A stretch of DNA of 23,641 nt from an uncultured Lachnospiraceae bacterium (GTDB lineage: Bacteria > Bacillota > Clostridia > Lachnospirales > Lachnospiraceae). Positions 7,366 to 14,311 of the stretch are shown piece after piece (positions within the stretch are counted from its first letter, which is position 1; every line of letters starts with the position of its first letter). The position numbers and the translations under genes were made by a program. The notes beneath the pieces are model-generated. The model did not search any database. It was not told the origin of the DNA and saw nothing but the letters and a program-made list of their open reading frames with translations. The stretch covers positions 1 through 23,641 of the forward strand of contig UQVK01000058.1 in the NCBI GenBank assembly GCA_900544445.1, written 5' to 3'.

Positions 7366-8049
7366 ATGGAACAGTACAAACAGGAATTCATTGATTTTAT
7401 GATCGCATCCGACGTCCTGAAGTTCGGGGACTTCACCTTAAAGAGCGGAAGAAAATCTCCCTTCTTCATGAACGCGGGCGCCTATGTGACGGGAACCCAG
7501 TTGAGAAAGCTGGGCGAATATTACGCGAAGGCGATTCATGACAATTACGGGTTGGACTTCGACGTCCTCTTCGGGCCCGCCTATAAGGGAATCCCCCTTT
7601 CTGTGGCCACCACAATGGCCATCAGCGAGCTGTACGGCAAGGACGTCCGTTACTGCTCCAACCGCAAGGAGGTCAAGGACCACGGAGACACGGGAATCCT
7701 TCTGGGAAGCAAGCTGAAAGACGGCGACCGGGTAGTGATCATTGAGGATGTGACCACCTCCGGAAAGTCCATCGAAGAAACCTTCCCCATTATCCGGGCA
7801 CAGGCGGATGTGGAGATCAAGGGGCTGATCGTTTCCCTGAACCGCTGCGAGAGAGGAAAGGGAGAAAAGAGCGCTCTTGAGGAGATCCGGGAGCTGTACG
7901 GCTTCCCCACCGCCGCCATCGTGAGCATGGAAGAAGTGGTGGAATATCTGTATAACAAGCCTCACAACGGGAAGATTATCATTGATGATGCGATGAAGGC
8001 ATCCATCGATGCCTATTATGCGCAGTACGGAGTCGTAAAAAAGGCATAA
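7366..8049 (+). CDS. pyrE: Orotate phosphoribosyltransferase
   Basis: The enzyme joins orotate and PRPP to make orotidine monophosphate, the step just before PyrF. The protein has 227 residues, a normal length. The N-terminal part carries FGDFTLKSGRKSPFFMNAG, typical of OPRTs. FGPAYKGIPL is the hydrophobic substrate loop and RKEVKDHGD the catalytic flexible loop. The PRPP-binding motif is VVIIEDVTTSGKS with E127, D128 and T130-G133. GGAGG at 7351-7355 lies 10 bases before the ATG; an in-frame TTG at 7357 is too close to be used. No terminator follows, and the next gene begins 53 bases downstream after a GC-rich hairpin, so transcription probably continues. Confidence 0.96.
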   Translation: MEQYKQEFIDFMIASDVLKFGDFTLKSGRKSPFFMNAGAYVTGTQLRKLGEYYAKAIHDNYGLDFDVLFGPAYKGIPLSVATTMAISELYGKDVRYCSNRKEVKDHGDTGILLGSKLKDGDRVVIIEDVTTSGKSIEETFPIIRAQADVEIKGLIVSLNRCERGKGEKSALEEIRELYGFPTAAIVSMEEVVEYLYNKPHNGKIIIDDAMKASIDAYYAQYGVVKKA

Positions 8050-8069
8050 GGCTTTTTGCGGGAATGGGA

Positions 8070-8098
8070 TGCCGCCCTTCGGCGGCAGAAAGCAGAGG
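8070..8098 (+). repeat. Hairpin plus Shine-Dalgarno element, copy 1
   Basis: TGCCGCC (8070-8076) and GGCGGCA (8081-8087) form a 7-bp stem with loop CTTC. It is followed by GAAAGCAGAGG, which contains the ribosome binding site of the next gene. Two close relatives (loop TTTC, then GGAAAAGAGG) occur on the minus strand at 11908-11935 and 11995-12022. Confidence 0.65.
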
Positions 8099-8102
8099 TA
8101 AG

Positions 8103-8255
8103 ATGGAAGAAAAGATTTATAAGACATTAGGCGGTTCCGGAGCCCTCAATATTGCGGTGGGCGTGGTGGTTCTTGTGACGGGAATCGTGAGCGGCACGCT
8201 GCTGATCATCGGCGGGGCGAAGCTGCTTGCGGGAAAGTCAAAGATTTTGTTTTAA
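8103..8255 (+). CDS. Small hydrophobic membrane protein
   Basis: The protein has 50 residues, of which about 35 form hydrophobic segments split by a short turn: ALNIAVGVVVLVTGIVSG and TLLIIGGAKLLAG. This fits one or two membrane helices in a hairpin. The ends are charged (MEEKIYK, GKSKILF). I do not recognise a named family. The start ATG at 8103 has AGAGG at 8094-8098, only four bases away, which is close but usable. It ends 21 bases before the next gene, another small membrane protein, and the two probably belong to one transcript. Confidence 0.65.
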   Translation: MEEKIYKTLGGSGALNIAVGVVVLVTGIVSGTLLIIGGAKLLAGKSKILF

Positions 8256-8276
8256 GGACCGGAAAGGAGCCTGGCC

Positions 8277-8594
8277 ATGGGCCGCAAATATATTTTTACA
8301 GATAAACATGAAACGAAGAAAGGGGTCATGTCCACGGTGCTGGGCGTTTTATCGCTTACGTCCATCGTGCTGGCACTTTACGGCACCTTTCAGAATCAGG
8401 GGGAGGCTCTGGTGAAATACGGGGCGGCAGTGCTGTTTGCACTGCTGTTTGCCCTTGCCGGGCTTGTGCTGGGGATCCTGTCCAGAATGGTACAGGATCG
8501 CTTTTATTTTTTCTCCTATGTGGGAATGACCCTGAACGGGCTGGCACTGCTCAGTATCGGCTTTATTCTTTATGCAGGAGTGTACGGGCTATGA
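8277..8594 (+). CDS. Small membrane protein, DUF6142-like
   Basis: The 105-residue protein has a short polar N-terminus (MGRKYIFTDKHETKKG) and then three predicted membrane helices: STVLGVLSLTSIVLALYG, AAVLFALLFALAGLVLGIL and YVGMTLNGLALLSIGFILY. The pattern 'FTDK ... KGVMSTVLGVLSL' recalls the DUF6142 family of Clostridia; this is from memory and unverified. No function is known to me. AAAGGAG lies eight bases before the ATG. Its stop codon overlaps the next start (ATGA at 8591-8594), so its translation is probably coupled to that of the aminopeptidase. Confidence 0.75.
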   Translation: MGRKYIFTDKHETKKGVMSTVLGVLSLTSIVLALYGTFQNQGEALVKYGAAVLFALLFALAGLVLGILSRMVQDRFYFFSYVGMTLNGLALLSIGFILYAGVYGL

Positions 8595-10687
8595 AAAAAG
8601 AGAATGAAAGAATGCAGGAGATTTTGGAGCGGCTTGCGCTGGGACGGGAGCGGCTCTGTCAGATTCCGGAGGAGGCGTCCGCCATCCGAAGCGGGGATCT
8701 GACCTCCTTTGCGGATTATTTTGCAAAGACGGCGGAGGTGATCCGCCTGTTTCTGGAGGAATATGACTTCGTTGCGGGCGGTGGACTAAAGAAGGCTTCT
8801 CTGGAGGAACTCGCAGGAAGAAATGAGCGGCTCTATGCGGATGTGCTTCCGGAGCATTACGGGAAAAGCTATGCCAATCCCCGGTTTGCCGTGGCGGCGC
8901 TGGGAAAGGAGTTCGGACAGATGCTTTCCTTCCTGGCGGCGGAGGTGCGCAGCCTGATCGCCTTTGCTTATGAGCAGGACGTGGAATCCATGGTAATTCG
9001 TCTGGAACTGTTCCTGGAAATTTACCAGATGTTTGTGTGCGCAAAGGAAGAGGAGGGCGGCCTTCCGGACTCCGCGCAGGTGAAGGAGACGCTGTACTGG
9101 TTTGCCAGCGACTATTCCGAAACCATGCTGGAAAAAAACATGCGCGCGACCTTTGACTGGGAAGAGGATTTCGCCCTGCGGATCATTATGGACAGCGACC
9201 TTTCCGATCTGCGCTATCTGTACCGTTTTGGAGAGTATATTTCGGAAAATGAGCTGCACATGGCACGCTATCTGAACAGCCTTCCGGAAGAAAAAATCGC
9301 TCTGATGGCGGACACCTATACGGAAGGGTATCGGATCGGCTTCGCGGTGACGGGCAAGGACATTACAAAGAAAAAATCCGTCAATATCCGATATTTCCTC
9401 GGCTTTGAACGCGTGGTGCGCCGGGCGGTGGAAAATTTCAGGAGGATCGGGCTGGAATCCGTCATCTACCGGGCGCCCCAGAGCATTCTGGAAGGCCGGA
9501 AGCTGGGGAAGAACGGCTACTATGGCGCCATTGCCAACAAGCAGTTTGAATATGATCACGAATACGACCAGGCGCTGTTTTATGACAAGCGGTATGTGAA
9601 CCACCGCCTGGAAAACTATCGGAATGCGCTGGAGAGCGTGAAGGAGCTTGCCGCCGTGCACGGCGGGCCTGCGGTCATCGAAAGCTTTGGGGAGACGCCC
9701 TTTGAGCCGGAGCACAAGGAAGAAGCGCTTCGCTTGAACGAAGAGCAGCAGAAGCTTGCCGTTTGTTTCCAGTCGAAGGCGGGCGCGCTGATGAATGAGT
9801 ATGTGAAGGGCGAAGAGAGAAGCTTTACCATCATCGCTTTTCCTGTGCCGGAAATCGGGGAGAATTTTGAAGAGATCTTCGACGGCGTCCTGAAGCTGAA
9901 CACCCTGGATTACAGACTCTATCAGGGTATCCAGCAGAAGCTGATCGACGCACTGGACCAGGCGCAGTATGTGCGGATCAAAGGAATGGGAGAGAACCGG
10001 ACCGATCTTCGCATCGCTCTTCATACGCTGCATGATCCGCAGAAGGAGACCAATTTTGAAAACTGCGTGGCGGATGTGAATATCCCTGTGGGAGAGGTGT
10101 TCACCTCGCCCGTTTTGAAGGGGACCGAAGGAAAGCTCCATGTGACGGAGGTATATCTGAACGGCCTGAAGTATCTGGATCTGGAGATCGATTTTAAGGA
10201 CGGCATGATTTCAGACTATACCTGCGCGAACTTTGACGATCCGGCGGAAAGCCGGAAGTTTGTCCGGGAAAATGTGCTGTTCCATCATGATACCCTTCCC
10301 ATGGGGGAATTCGCCATCGGAACCAATACAACGGCCTATGTGTTTGCGGCGAAGTACGGAATCGGAGACAAGCTGCCGATCCTGATCGCGGAGAAGATGG
10401 GGCCTCATTTCGCGGTGGGAGACACCTGTTACTCCCATGAGGAGGATCTGGCGACGTATAATCCGGACGGAAAGCGGCTGATCGCCAAGGAGAACGAGGT
10501 TTCCGCTCTGCGCGGAGAGGATCCCGGAAAGGCATATCTGAACTGCCACACGGACATCACCATTCCTTACGACGAGCTGGGAGAGCTCGCTGCGGTATGT
10601 CCGGACGGAACGGAAATTCAGATTATTGAGAAGGGAAGATTCGTTCTTTCCGGCTGCGAGGAGCTGAACCGGGCGTTTGAGGAATAA
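8591..10687 (+). CDS. M29-type aminopeptidase with long N-terminal extension
   Basis: The protein has 698 residues. The C-terminal third matches thermophilic (M29, AmpS/AmpT) metallo-aminopeptidases, which remove N-terminal amino acids. Candidate ligands for the two metal ions are E502 (NIPVGEVFTSP), E573 (PMGEFAIGTNT), H606 and Y614 (PHFAVGDTCY), and H653 with D655 (NCHTDITI). The H-to-Y gap is eight residues, one more than I recall for AmpT. M29 enzymes are usually about 410 residues; here some 300 extra, mostly helical residues precede the catalytic part. No signal peptide is present, so it should be cytosolic. The start overlaps the previous gene by four bases (ATGA). A terminator follows at 10738-10784. 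It may not be a strict leucyl aminopeptidase. Confidence 0.85.
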   Translation: MKKENERMQEILERLALGRERLCQIPEEASAIRSGDLTSFADYFAKTAEVIRLFLEEYDFVAGGGLKKASLEELAGRNERLYADVLPEHYGKSYANPRFAVAALGKEFGQMLSFLAAEVRSLIAFAYEQDVESMVIRLELFLEIYQMFVCAKEEEGGLPDSAQVKETLYWFASDYSETMLEKNMRATFDWEEDFALRIIMDSDLSDLRYLYRFGEYISENELHMARYLNSLPEEKIALMADTYTEGYRIGFAVTGKDITKKKSVNIRYFLGFERVVRRAVENFRRIGLESVIYRAPQSILEGRKLGKNGYYGAIANKQFEYDHEYDQALFYDKRYVNHRLENYRNALESVKELAAVHGGPAVIESFGETPFEPEHKEEALRLNEEQQKLAVCFQSKAGALMNEYVKGEERSFTIIAFPVPEIGENFEEIFDGVLKLNTLDYRLYQGIQQKLIDALDQAQYVRIKGMGENRTDLRIALHTLHDPQKETNFENCVADVNIPVGEVFTSPVLKGTEGKLHVTEVYLNGLKYLDLEIDFKDGMISDYTCANFDDPAESRKFVRENVLFHHDTLPMGEFAIGTNTTAYVFAAKYGIGDKLPILIAEKMGPHFAVGDTCYSHEEDLATYNPDGKRLIAKENEVSALRGEDPGKAYLNCHTDITIPYDELGELAAVCPDGTEIQIIEKGRFVLSGCEELNRAFEE

Positions 10688-10737
10688 AGAAGCGCAGATA
10701 AGGTTTTTTCGGGAAATAGAAAAAACGATGAAAAGGA

Positions 10738-10784
10738 AAAAGGAACCGGAAGTGCCCGATTGAGAGGCATCTCCGGTTCTTTTC
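10738..10784 (+). terminator. Terminator between convergent M29 and M24 genes
   Basis: GAACCGGA (10743-10750) pairs with TCCGGTTC (10772-10779). A/T pairs extend the stem outward, an inner GTGCC/GGCAT stem lies inside, and TTTT follows. The A-rich left flank means it may also stop minus-strand transcription. Confidence 0.8.
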
Positions 10785-10813
10785 CGTAATGGCTGTTTTG
10801 TCTGATTACTGTT

Positions 10814-11902
10814 TTATCCGATGACTTTCCAGTGCTTGTCCACCTGGTTTAACACTTCGCAGCCGTCCCTGGTCACCAGAACCAGATCCTCCACCCGCAC
10901 GCCGAATTTCCCGGGAAGGTAGACGCCGGGCTCGATGGAAAAGGTCATGCCTTCTTCCACGCAGGCGGTATTTGCCGAGCTCACATCCCCCGGCTCATGA
11001 TCCCGCAGCCCGATGGAATGGCCCAGTCTGTGGTTGAAATATGGGCCGTATCCCGCTTCCGTGATCAGATCCCGTGCGGCCTTGTCGATGTCGCAGAAGC
11101 GCACGCCGGGCTTTATGATGCTTTCCGCCTTCTCATTGGCCCGGCGGACCAGATCGTGGATGGCTGCGTATTCTTCCGGCGCTTCTTTGCAGAAAAAGGT
11201 GCGCGTCATGTCGGAGCAGTAGCCGTCCTTCACGCAGCCCATGTCGATCACGATGCAGTCCCCTGCCTTCAGACAGGTGTCGTCCGGCTCGTGGTGCGGG
11301 TCAGCCGCATTGGCGCCAAAAGAAAGGATGGTGTCGAAGCCCTCCGGGCACCCCTCTTCTTTGTAGAGAGCGCGCACCTGGTCCGCACATTCCTTCTCCG
11401 TCATTCCCTCTTTCACAAAGGCTGCGATCTTTTCCATGCAGGCATCGTTGATCCGGGAGGATTCCCGCATTTTTTCCTGCTCATATGTGTCCTTGATGGA
11501 ACGCACCCGGTCCACGCAGCAGGAAGCGTTCACATATTTCGCCTCGGGATTTCTTTCCATCAGCCCCAGCAGAAAGCCGGCGGACCAGCTTTTGTCGATG
11601 CCGACGGGCTCCTTTTCGCCGTATGCGGCGATGTGAGAGGCCACAATGCCTGTGCAGTCGTCCGTGTCGGACATCCAGACTTTATCCAGATCCACCTCCG
11701 GGACCACGAACAGATTGTTCAGAAAGAAGCAGTGCTTCCCATCCGTGCGCACATACAGGGCGTAGAGACGTTCATAAGGCTGCACCCATACGCCGGTCAG
11801 ATACCAGATGCTTAACGGATCGCTTACGATCATCTGACTCAGTCCCATTTTCTGAAGCTCTTCACATACCCGGTTCAGCCGGACACCATAAATTTCTTTC
11901 AA
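10814..11902 (-). CDS. M24-family peptidase (Xaa-Pro aminopeptidase-like), TTG start
   Basis: The protein has 362 residues, typical for bacterial Xaa-Pro dipeptidase or aminopeptidase P relatives, cytosolic enzymes that cleave next to proline. An N-terminal creatinase-like domain (LSQMIVSDPLSIWYLTGVWVQP) is followed by a pita-bread domain. All five metal ligands are visible: two Asp in VIDMGCVKDGYCSDMTRTF, His in HRLGHSIGLRDHEPG, and Glu in FSIEPGVYLPG and VRVEDLVLV. The start is taken as TTG at 11902 because homologues begin with 'KEIYxxRLNRV', and AGAGG lies a few bases before it on the minus strand. An upstream ATG at 12091 is also in frame, but the 63 residues it adds come from a tandem non-coding repeat. 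It converges on the M29 gene and diverges from the OPRT-like gene. Confidence 0.9.
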   Translation of the reverse strand: MKEIYGVRLNRVCEELQKMGLSQMIVSDPLSIWYLTGVWVQPYERLYALYVRTDGKHCFFLNNLFVVPEVDLDKVWMSDTDDCTGIVASHIAAYGEKEPVGIDKSWSAGFLLGLMERNPEAKYVNASCCVDRVRSIKDTYEQEKMRESSRINDACMEKIAAFVKEGMTEKECADQVRALYKEEGCPEGFDTILSFGANAADPHHEPDDTCLKAGDCIVIDMGCVKDGYCSDMTRTFFCKEAPEEYAAIHDLVRRANEKAESIIKPGVRFCDIDKAARDLITEAGYGPYFNHRLGHSIGLRDHEPGDVSSANTACVEEGMTFSIEPGVYLPGKFGVRVEDLVLVTRDGCEVLNQVDKHWKVIG

Positions 11903-11907
11903 ACCTA

Positions 11908-12062
11908 CCTCTTTTCCTGCCGCCGAAAGGCGGCATATTATAATGGAAGAATGGCAAAAGCCATTCTTTGGCACGAACTGGCGGTTCGTGCCGGCCTCTT
12001 TTCCTGCCGCCGAAAGGCGGCATATTATAATGGAAGAATGGCGAAAGCCATTCTTTGGTACG
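11908..12062 (-). repeat. Tandem hairpin repeat, two copies with 87-bp period
   Basis: Positions 11908-11975 and 11995-12062 are 68-bp direct repeats with two mismatches (11956 and 11972). Each holds two hairpins: TGCCGCC/GGCGGCA (11918-11935, 12005-12022) and GAATGGC/GCCATTC. Each also has TATAAT on the minus strand and a purine-rich GGAAAAGAGG. A third hairpin, GGCACGAAC/GTTCGTGCC (11970-11992), bridges the copies. The copy next to the M24 gene supplies its ribosome binding site. The element is related to the one at 8070-8098. Confidence 0.85.
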
Positions 12063-12079
12063 GATTTCTGCCACTCCTC

Positions 12080-12108
12080 ATTATAGCGCATCAGCGGAAA
12101 AATGGAAA
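12080..12108 (-). promoter_or_regulatory. Possible promoter of the M24 gene
   Basis: On the minus strand TATAAT (12080-12085) is preceded at 17 bases by TTTCCA (12103-12108). The leader would then run through the whole tandem hairpin repeat. The TATAAT boxes inside the repeats lack good -35 partners. Confidence 0.45.
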
Positions 12109-12122
12109 GGGATTCTCAACAA

Positions 12123-12152
12123 AACAGGTACCTGTTGATTGTATATAATCAA
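12123..12152. promoter_or_regulatory. Two abutting palindromes, probable operators
   Basis: AACAGGTACCTGTT (12123-12136) is a perfect 14-bp palindrome. TTGATTGTATATAATCAA (12135-12152) is an 18-bp palindrome with one mismatched pair. They overlap by two bases and lie between divergent genes, 28 bases upstream of the OPRT-like gene's -35 box. No regulator gene is nearby, so the binding protein is unknown. Confidence 0.55.
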
Positions 12153-12180
12153 CATAAAAAGTGCGATAATGAAGAAAAAG

Positions 12181-12209
12181 TTGTAAAAACTGTTTGAAAC
12201 ATATATAAT
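12181..12209 (+). promoter_or_regulatory. Promoter of the OPRT-like gene
   Basis: TTGTAA at 12181-12186 and TATAAT at 12204-12209 are separated by 17 bases in an AT-rich stretch. The leader is about 48 bases. The 361-base gap 11903-12263 is filled by this promoter, the palindromes and the tandem repeat. Confidence 0.75.
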
Positions 12210-12263
12210 AAATTTTATCAAAGAGCATTGCAGAAATGCAGAAAGGGAGAGGGAAAAAAGGGT

Positions 12264-12905
12264 ATGGAAAACAAGGTGATGAAGTTCTACTCAAAGGCAG
12301 GAAATAACATCATTCTGAGGGCGGTTCCGGGACATTTCGCGACCAGTCACTCCCACATTAACTATTATGTGGACATGACGGGGCTGAAGACCAGACGTTC
12401 GGAAGCTGCGGCGGTGGGAAAGGCATTTGTTCAGGGATTGCCTGGAGAAACGGTGGTGGATACGGTCTGCTGTCTGGACGGCTGCGAGGTGATCGGCGCC
12501 TATGTTGCAGAAGAACTGGAAAGAGGAAATTTTCCCTCTATGAACATGCACAACACTGTCTATGTGGTGACGCCGGAGTTCAACATGAACAATCAGATGA
12601 TTTTCCGGGACAATCTGGTGGGTGCGATACGGAATAAGAACATCATTCTCCTGCTTGCCACCACAACAACTGGAATGACGCTGCGGAGAAGCCTGGAGTG
12701 CATCGAATACTACGGAGGAAAGATTCAGGCCATCTTTTCCGTGTTCAGCGCAGTGAAAGCCATCAACGGAATTCCCGTGCAGTCCATGTTCGATACCAGC
12801 GATATTCCGGGATATAAAGCCTTTGAGCCTCACAATTGTCCGTATTGCCGGGATAAGCAGAAACTGGACGCGATGGTGAATGGTTACGGCTATTCCAAAC
12901 TCTGA
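12264..12905 (+). CDS. Orotate phosphoribosyltransferase-like protein, degenerate PRPP motif
   Basis: The protein has 213 residues and the general order of a type I phosphoribosyltransferase. An N-terminal segment contains HSHINYYVDMTGLKTRRSEA, as in OPRT-like proteins of Clostridia. A central strand-loop motif is NIILLLATTTTGMTLRRSLE, followed by GGKIQAIFSVFSA. In true OPRTs the loop reads roughly VVIxEDVxTTGxS; here the two acidic residues are replaced by Leu/Ala, so PRPP binding or catalysis is doubtful. The C-terminus has CPYCRDKQKLD, a lone CxxC. The bona fide pyrE is at 7366-8049, so this is a paralogue with another role, perhaps regulatory or as a diverged transferase. The ATG at 12264 has GGGAGAGGG about ten bases upstream. 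It stands alone, with its own promoter and terminator. Confidence 0.75.
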   Translation: MENKVMKFYSKAGNNIILRAVPGHFATSHSHINYYVDMTGLKTRRSEAAAVGKAFVQGLPGETVVDTVCCLDGCEVIGAYVAEELERGNFPSMNMHNTVYVVTPEFNMNNQMIFRDNLVGAIRNKNIILLLATTTTGMTLRRSLECIEYYGGKIQAIFSVFSAVKAINGIPVQSMFDTSDIPGYKAFEPHNCPYCRDKQKLDAMVNGYGYSKL

Positions 12906-12945
12906 AAAGAAAATGGCGCGGATATGAAAATCCGCATACATACAG

Positions 12946-12983
12946 AAACGGGAGGCGAGGAAATTCCTGCACCTCCCGTTTTT
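12946..12983 (+). terminator. Terminator between OPRT-like gene and convergent MFS gene
   Basis: AAACGGGAGG (12946-12955) pairs with CCTCCCGTTT (12972-12981), with an inner AGGA/TCCT stem and a T-run after it. The A-run before the left arm would serve the minus-strand MFS transcript. A smaller hairpin, GCGGAT/ATCCGC, lies just upstream at 12919-12936. Confidence 0.88.
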
Positions 12984-12994
12984 CAGTCCGTTTT

Positions 12995-14263
12995 TTACAC
13001 GGAGAAAGTTTTTTCCGTGGAAGAATCCTCTTTCATGGAAGAAGCCTTGATGAACAGAATCAGTCCGATGGTAAAGGTGACGATCAGCACGCCGATGCCT
13101 TTGTTGACACTTCCGGTCAGCTGGCTCACGATGCCGATCAGCGTGGTGCCGAGAAAGGAAGCACCCTTGCCGCAGATATCCATGATCCCGTAATATTCAC
13201 CCGATTTTTCCGCAGGGATGATCTTGGCGAAGTAGGAGCGGGAAAGCGCCTGGATACCGCCCTGGAACATGCCGACGCAGACCGCCAGAATCCAGAAATG
13301 TAGCTGGGTGGACATGAACAGCGCGAATACAGTGATGCCGAGATAGGCTGCAATACAGATTACAATCAGCTTTTCCGGCTTGTGCTTTCCGGAAAGCCGT
13401 CCGAACAGGATGGAGAACGGGAAAGCCACGATCTGGGTGACGAGAAGGGCGATCAGAAGCCCCGTGGTGTCAAGCCCGAGAGCCGTACCATAGGCGGTAG
13501 CCATATCTATGATGGCATATACGCCGTCGATATAGAAAAAGAAGGAAAGAAGAAACAGAAAGGTCTTCTTTTCCTTTTTTATGCTCCGAAAAGTTGAAGC
13601 AAGCCGTTGGAAACTGCCGGCAATCGCGGATTTTCCGCTGTCTGTGGAATAGTGCTTCTGCCGGTAGCGTTTCAGAAGGGGAACGGAGACGGCGAACCAC
13701 CAGACCGCCACGATGAGAAAGGAGATCATCATGGAGGAGGAGAGCGTGAGGCCGAAAGCGTCCGCACCCAGCACCAGGATCAGGCAGGCGGCGAAGGGAA
13801 TGCAGCTTCCGATGTAGCCAAGGCCGTAACCATAGGAGGAAACCCGGTCCAGCCGTTCCGGCGTAGAAATATCCGGCAGCATGGAATCGTAAAAAATCAG
13901 GCTGACGGAGTAGCCCACACGGGTGATCACGAAGAGGACCAGAAAGAACAGCCAGTTGGTCACAAAGCCCAGGAGGACGCAGCAGATTACGCCCACAAGG
14001 AGGGCGGCGAGAAACAGCTTCCTTTTATAGCCCTTATGGTCTGCCAGCGTGCCGAGCACGGGGCCGGAGATGGCAACAAACAGCGTGGCAGCGCTGGCGG
14101 CGTATCCCCAGCTCGCCAGATAGTCCACGGAGGAAATGCCCGCGTTTTCCGCAAGATAATTAAAGTAAATGGGAATGATGGTGGAAACCATCAGGATAAA
14201 AGCGGAATTGCCGATATCGTAGAGAATCCAGCTTTTTTCCAGTTTGGTGAGTTGGAATTTCAT
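12995..14263 (-). CDS. MFS transporter, Atg22/UMF1-like
   Basis: The protein has 422 residues and about 12 membrane helices, split by a polar central loop (KRYRQKHYSTDSGKSAIAGS). The opening EKSWILYDIGNSAFILMVST and the DHKGYKRKLFL motif after helix two match the UMF1 / Atg22-like branch of the major facilitator superfamily. The yeast relative exports amino acids from the vacuole; the bacterial substrate is unknown. The start at 14263 (MKFQLTKLEKS) has AAAGGAG upstream on the minus strand, with 12 bases between. An in-frame ATG at 14293 has no ribosome binding site. It lies 48 bases after the phospholipase-like gene, and the two are probably one operon ending at the shared terminator. Confidence 0.88.
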   Translation of the reverse strand: MKFQLTKLEKSWILYDIGNSAFILMVSTIIPIYFNYLAENAGISSVDYLASWGYAASAATLFVAISGPVLGTLADHKGYKRKLFLAALLVGVICCVLLGFVTNWLFFLVLFVITRVGYSVSLIFYDSMLPDISTPERLDRVSSYGYGLGYIGSCIPFAACLILVLGADAFGLTLSSSMMISFLIVAVWWFAVSVPLLKRYRQKHYSTDSGKSAIAGSFQRLASTFRSIKKEKKTFLFLLSFFFYIDGVYAIIDMATAYGTALGLDTTGLLIALLVTQIVAFPFSILFGRLSGKHKPEKLIVICIAAYLGITVFALFMSTQLHFWILAVCVGMFQGGIQALSRSYFAKIIPAEKSGEYYGIMDICGKGASFLGTTLIGIVSQLTGSVNKGIGVLIVTFTIGLILFIKASSMKEDSSTEKTFSV

Positions 14264-14311
14264 GATTGGTTCAGACTCCTTTTTCGATTTCATTCTGTCA
14301 AGAGGACCGTT

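Noticed and set aside
8786..10141. 451-codon minus-strand frame opposite the M29 gene
   Set aside because: No recognisable motif or ribosome binding site; the opposite strand encodes a protein with metal-binding motifs. It is an antisense shadow.
11908..12062. CRISPR-like array
   Set aside because: Only two copies of a 68-bp, hairpin-rich unit with a 19-bp gap; no short regular repeats with unique spacers and no cas genes.
11903..12091. 63-residue N-terminal extension of the M24 peptidase
   Set aside because: The added residues are a twice-repeated peptide produced by the tandem hairpin repeat. The TTG at 11902 with its ribosome binding site matches where homologues begin.
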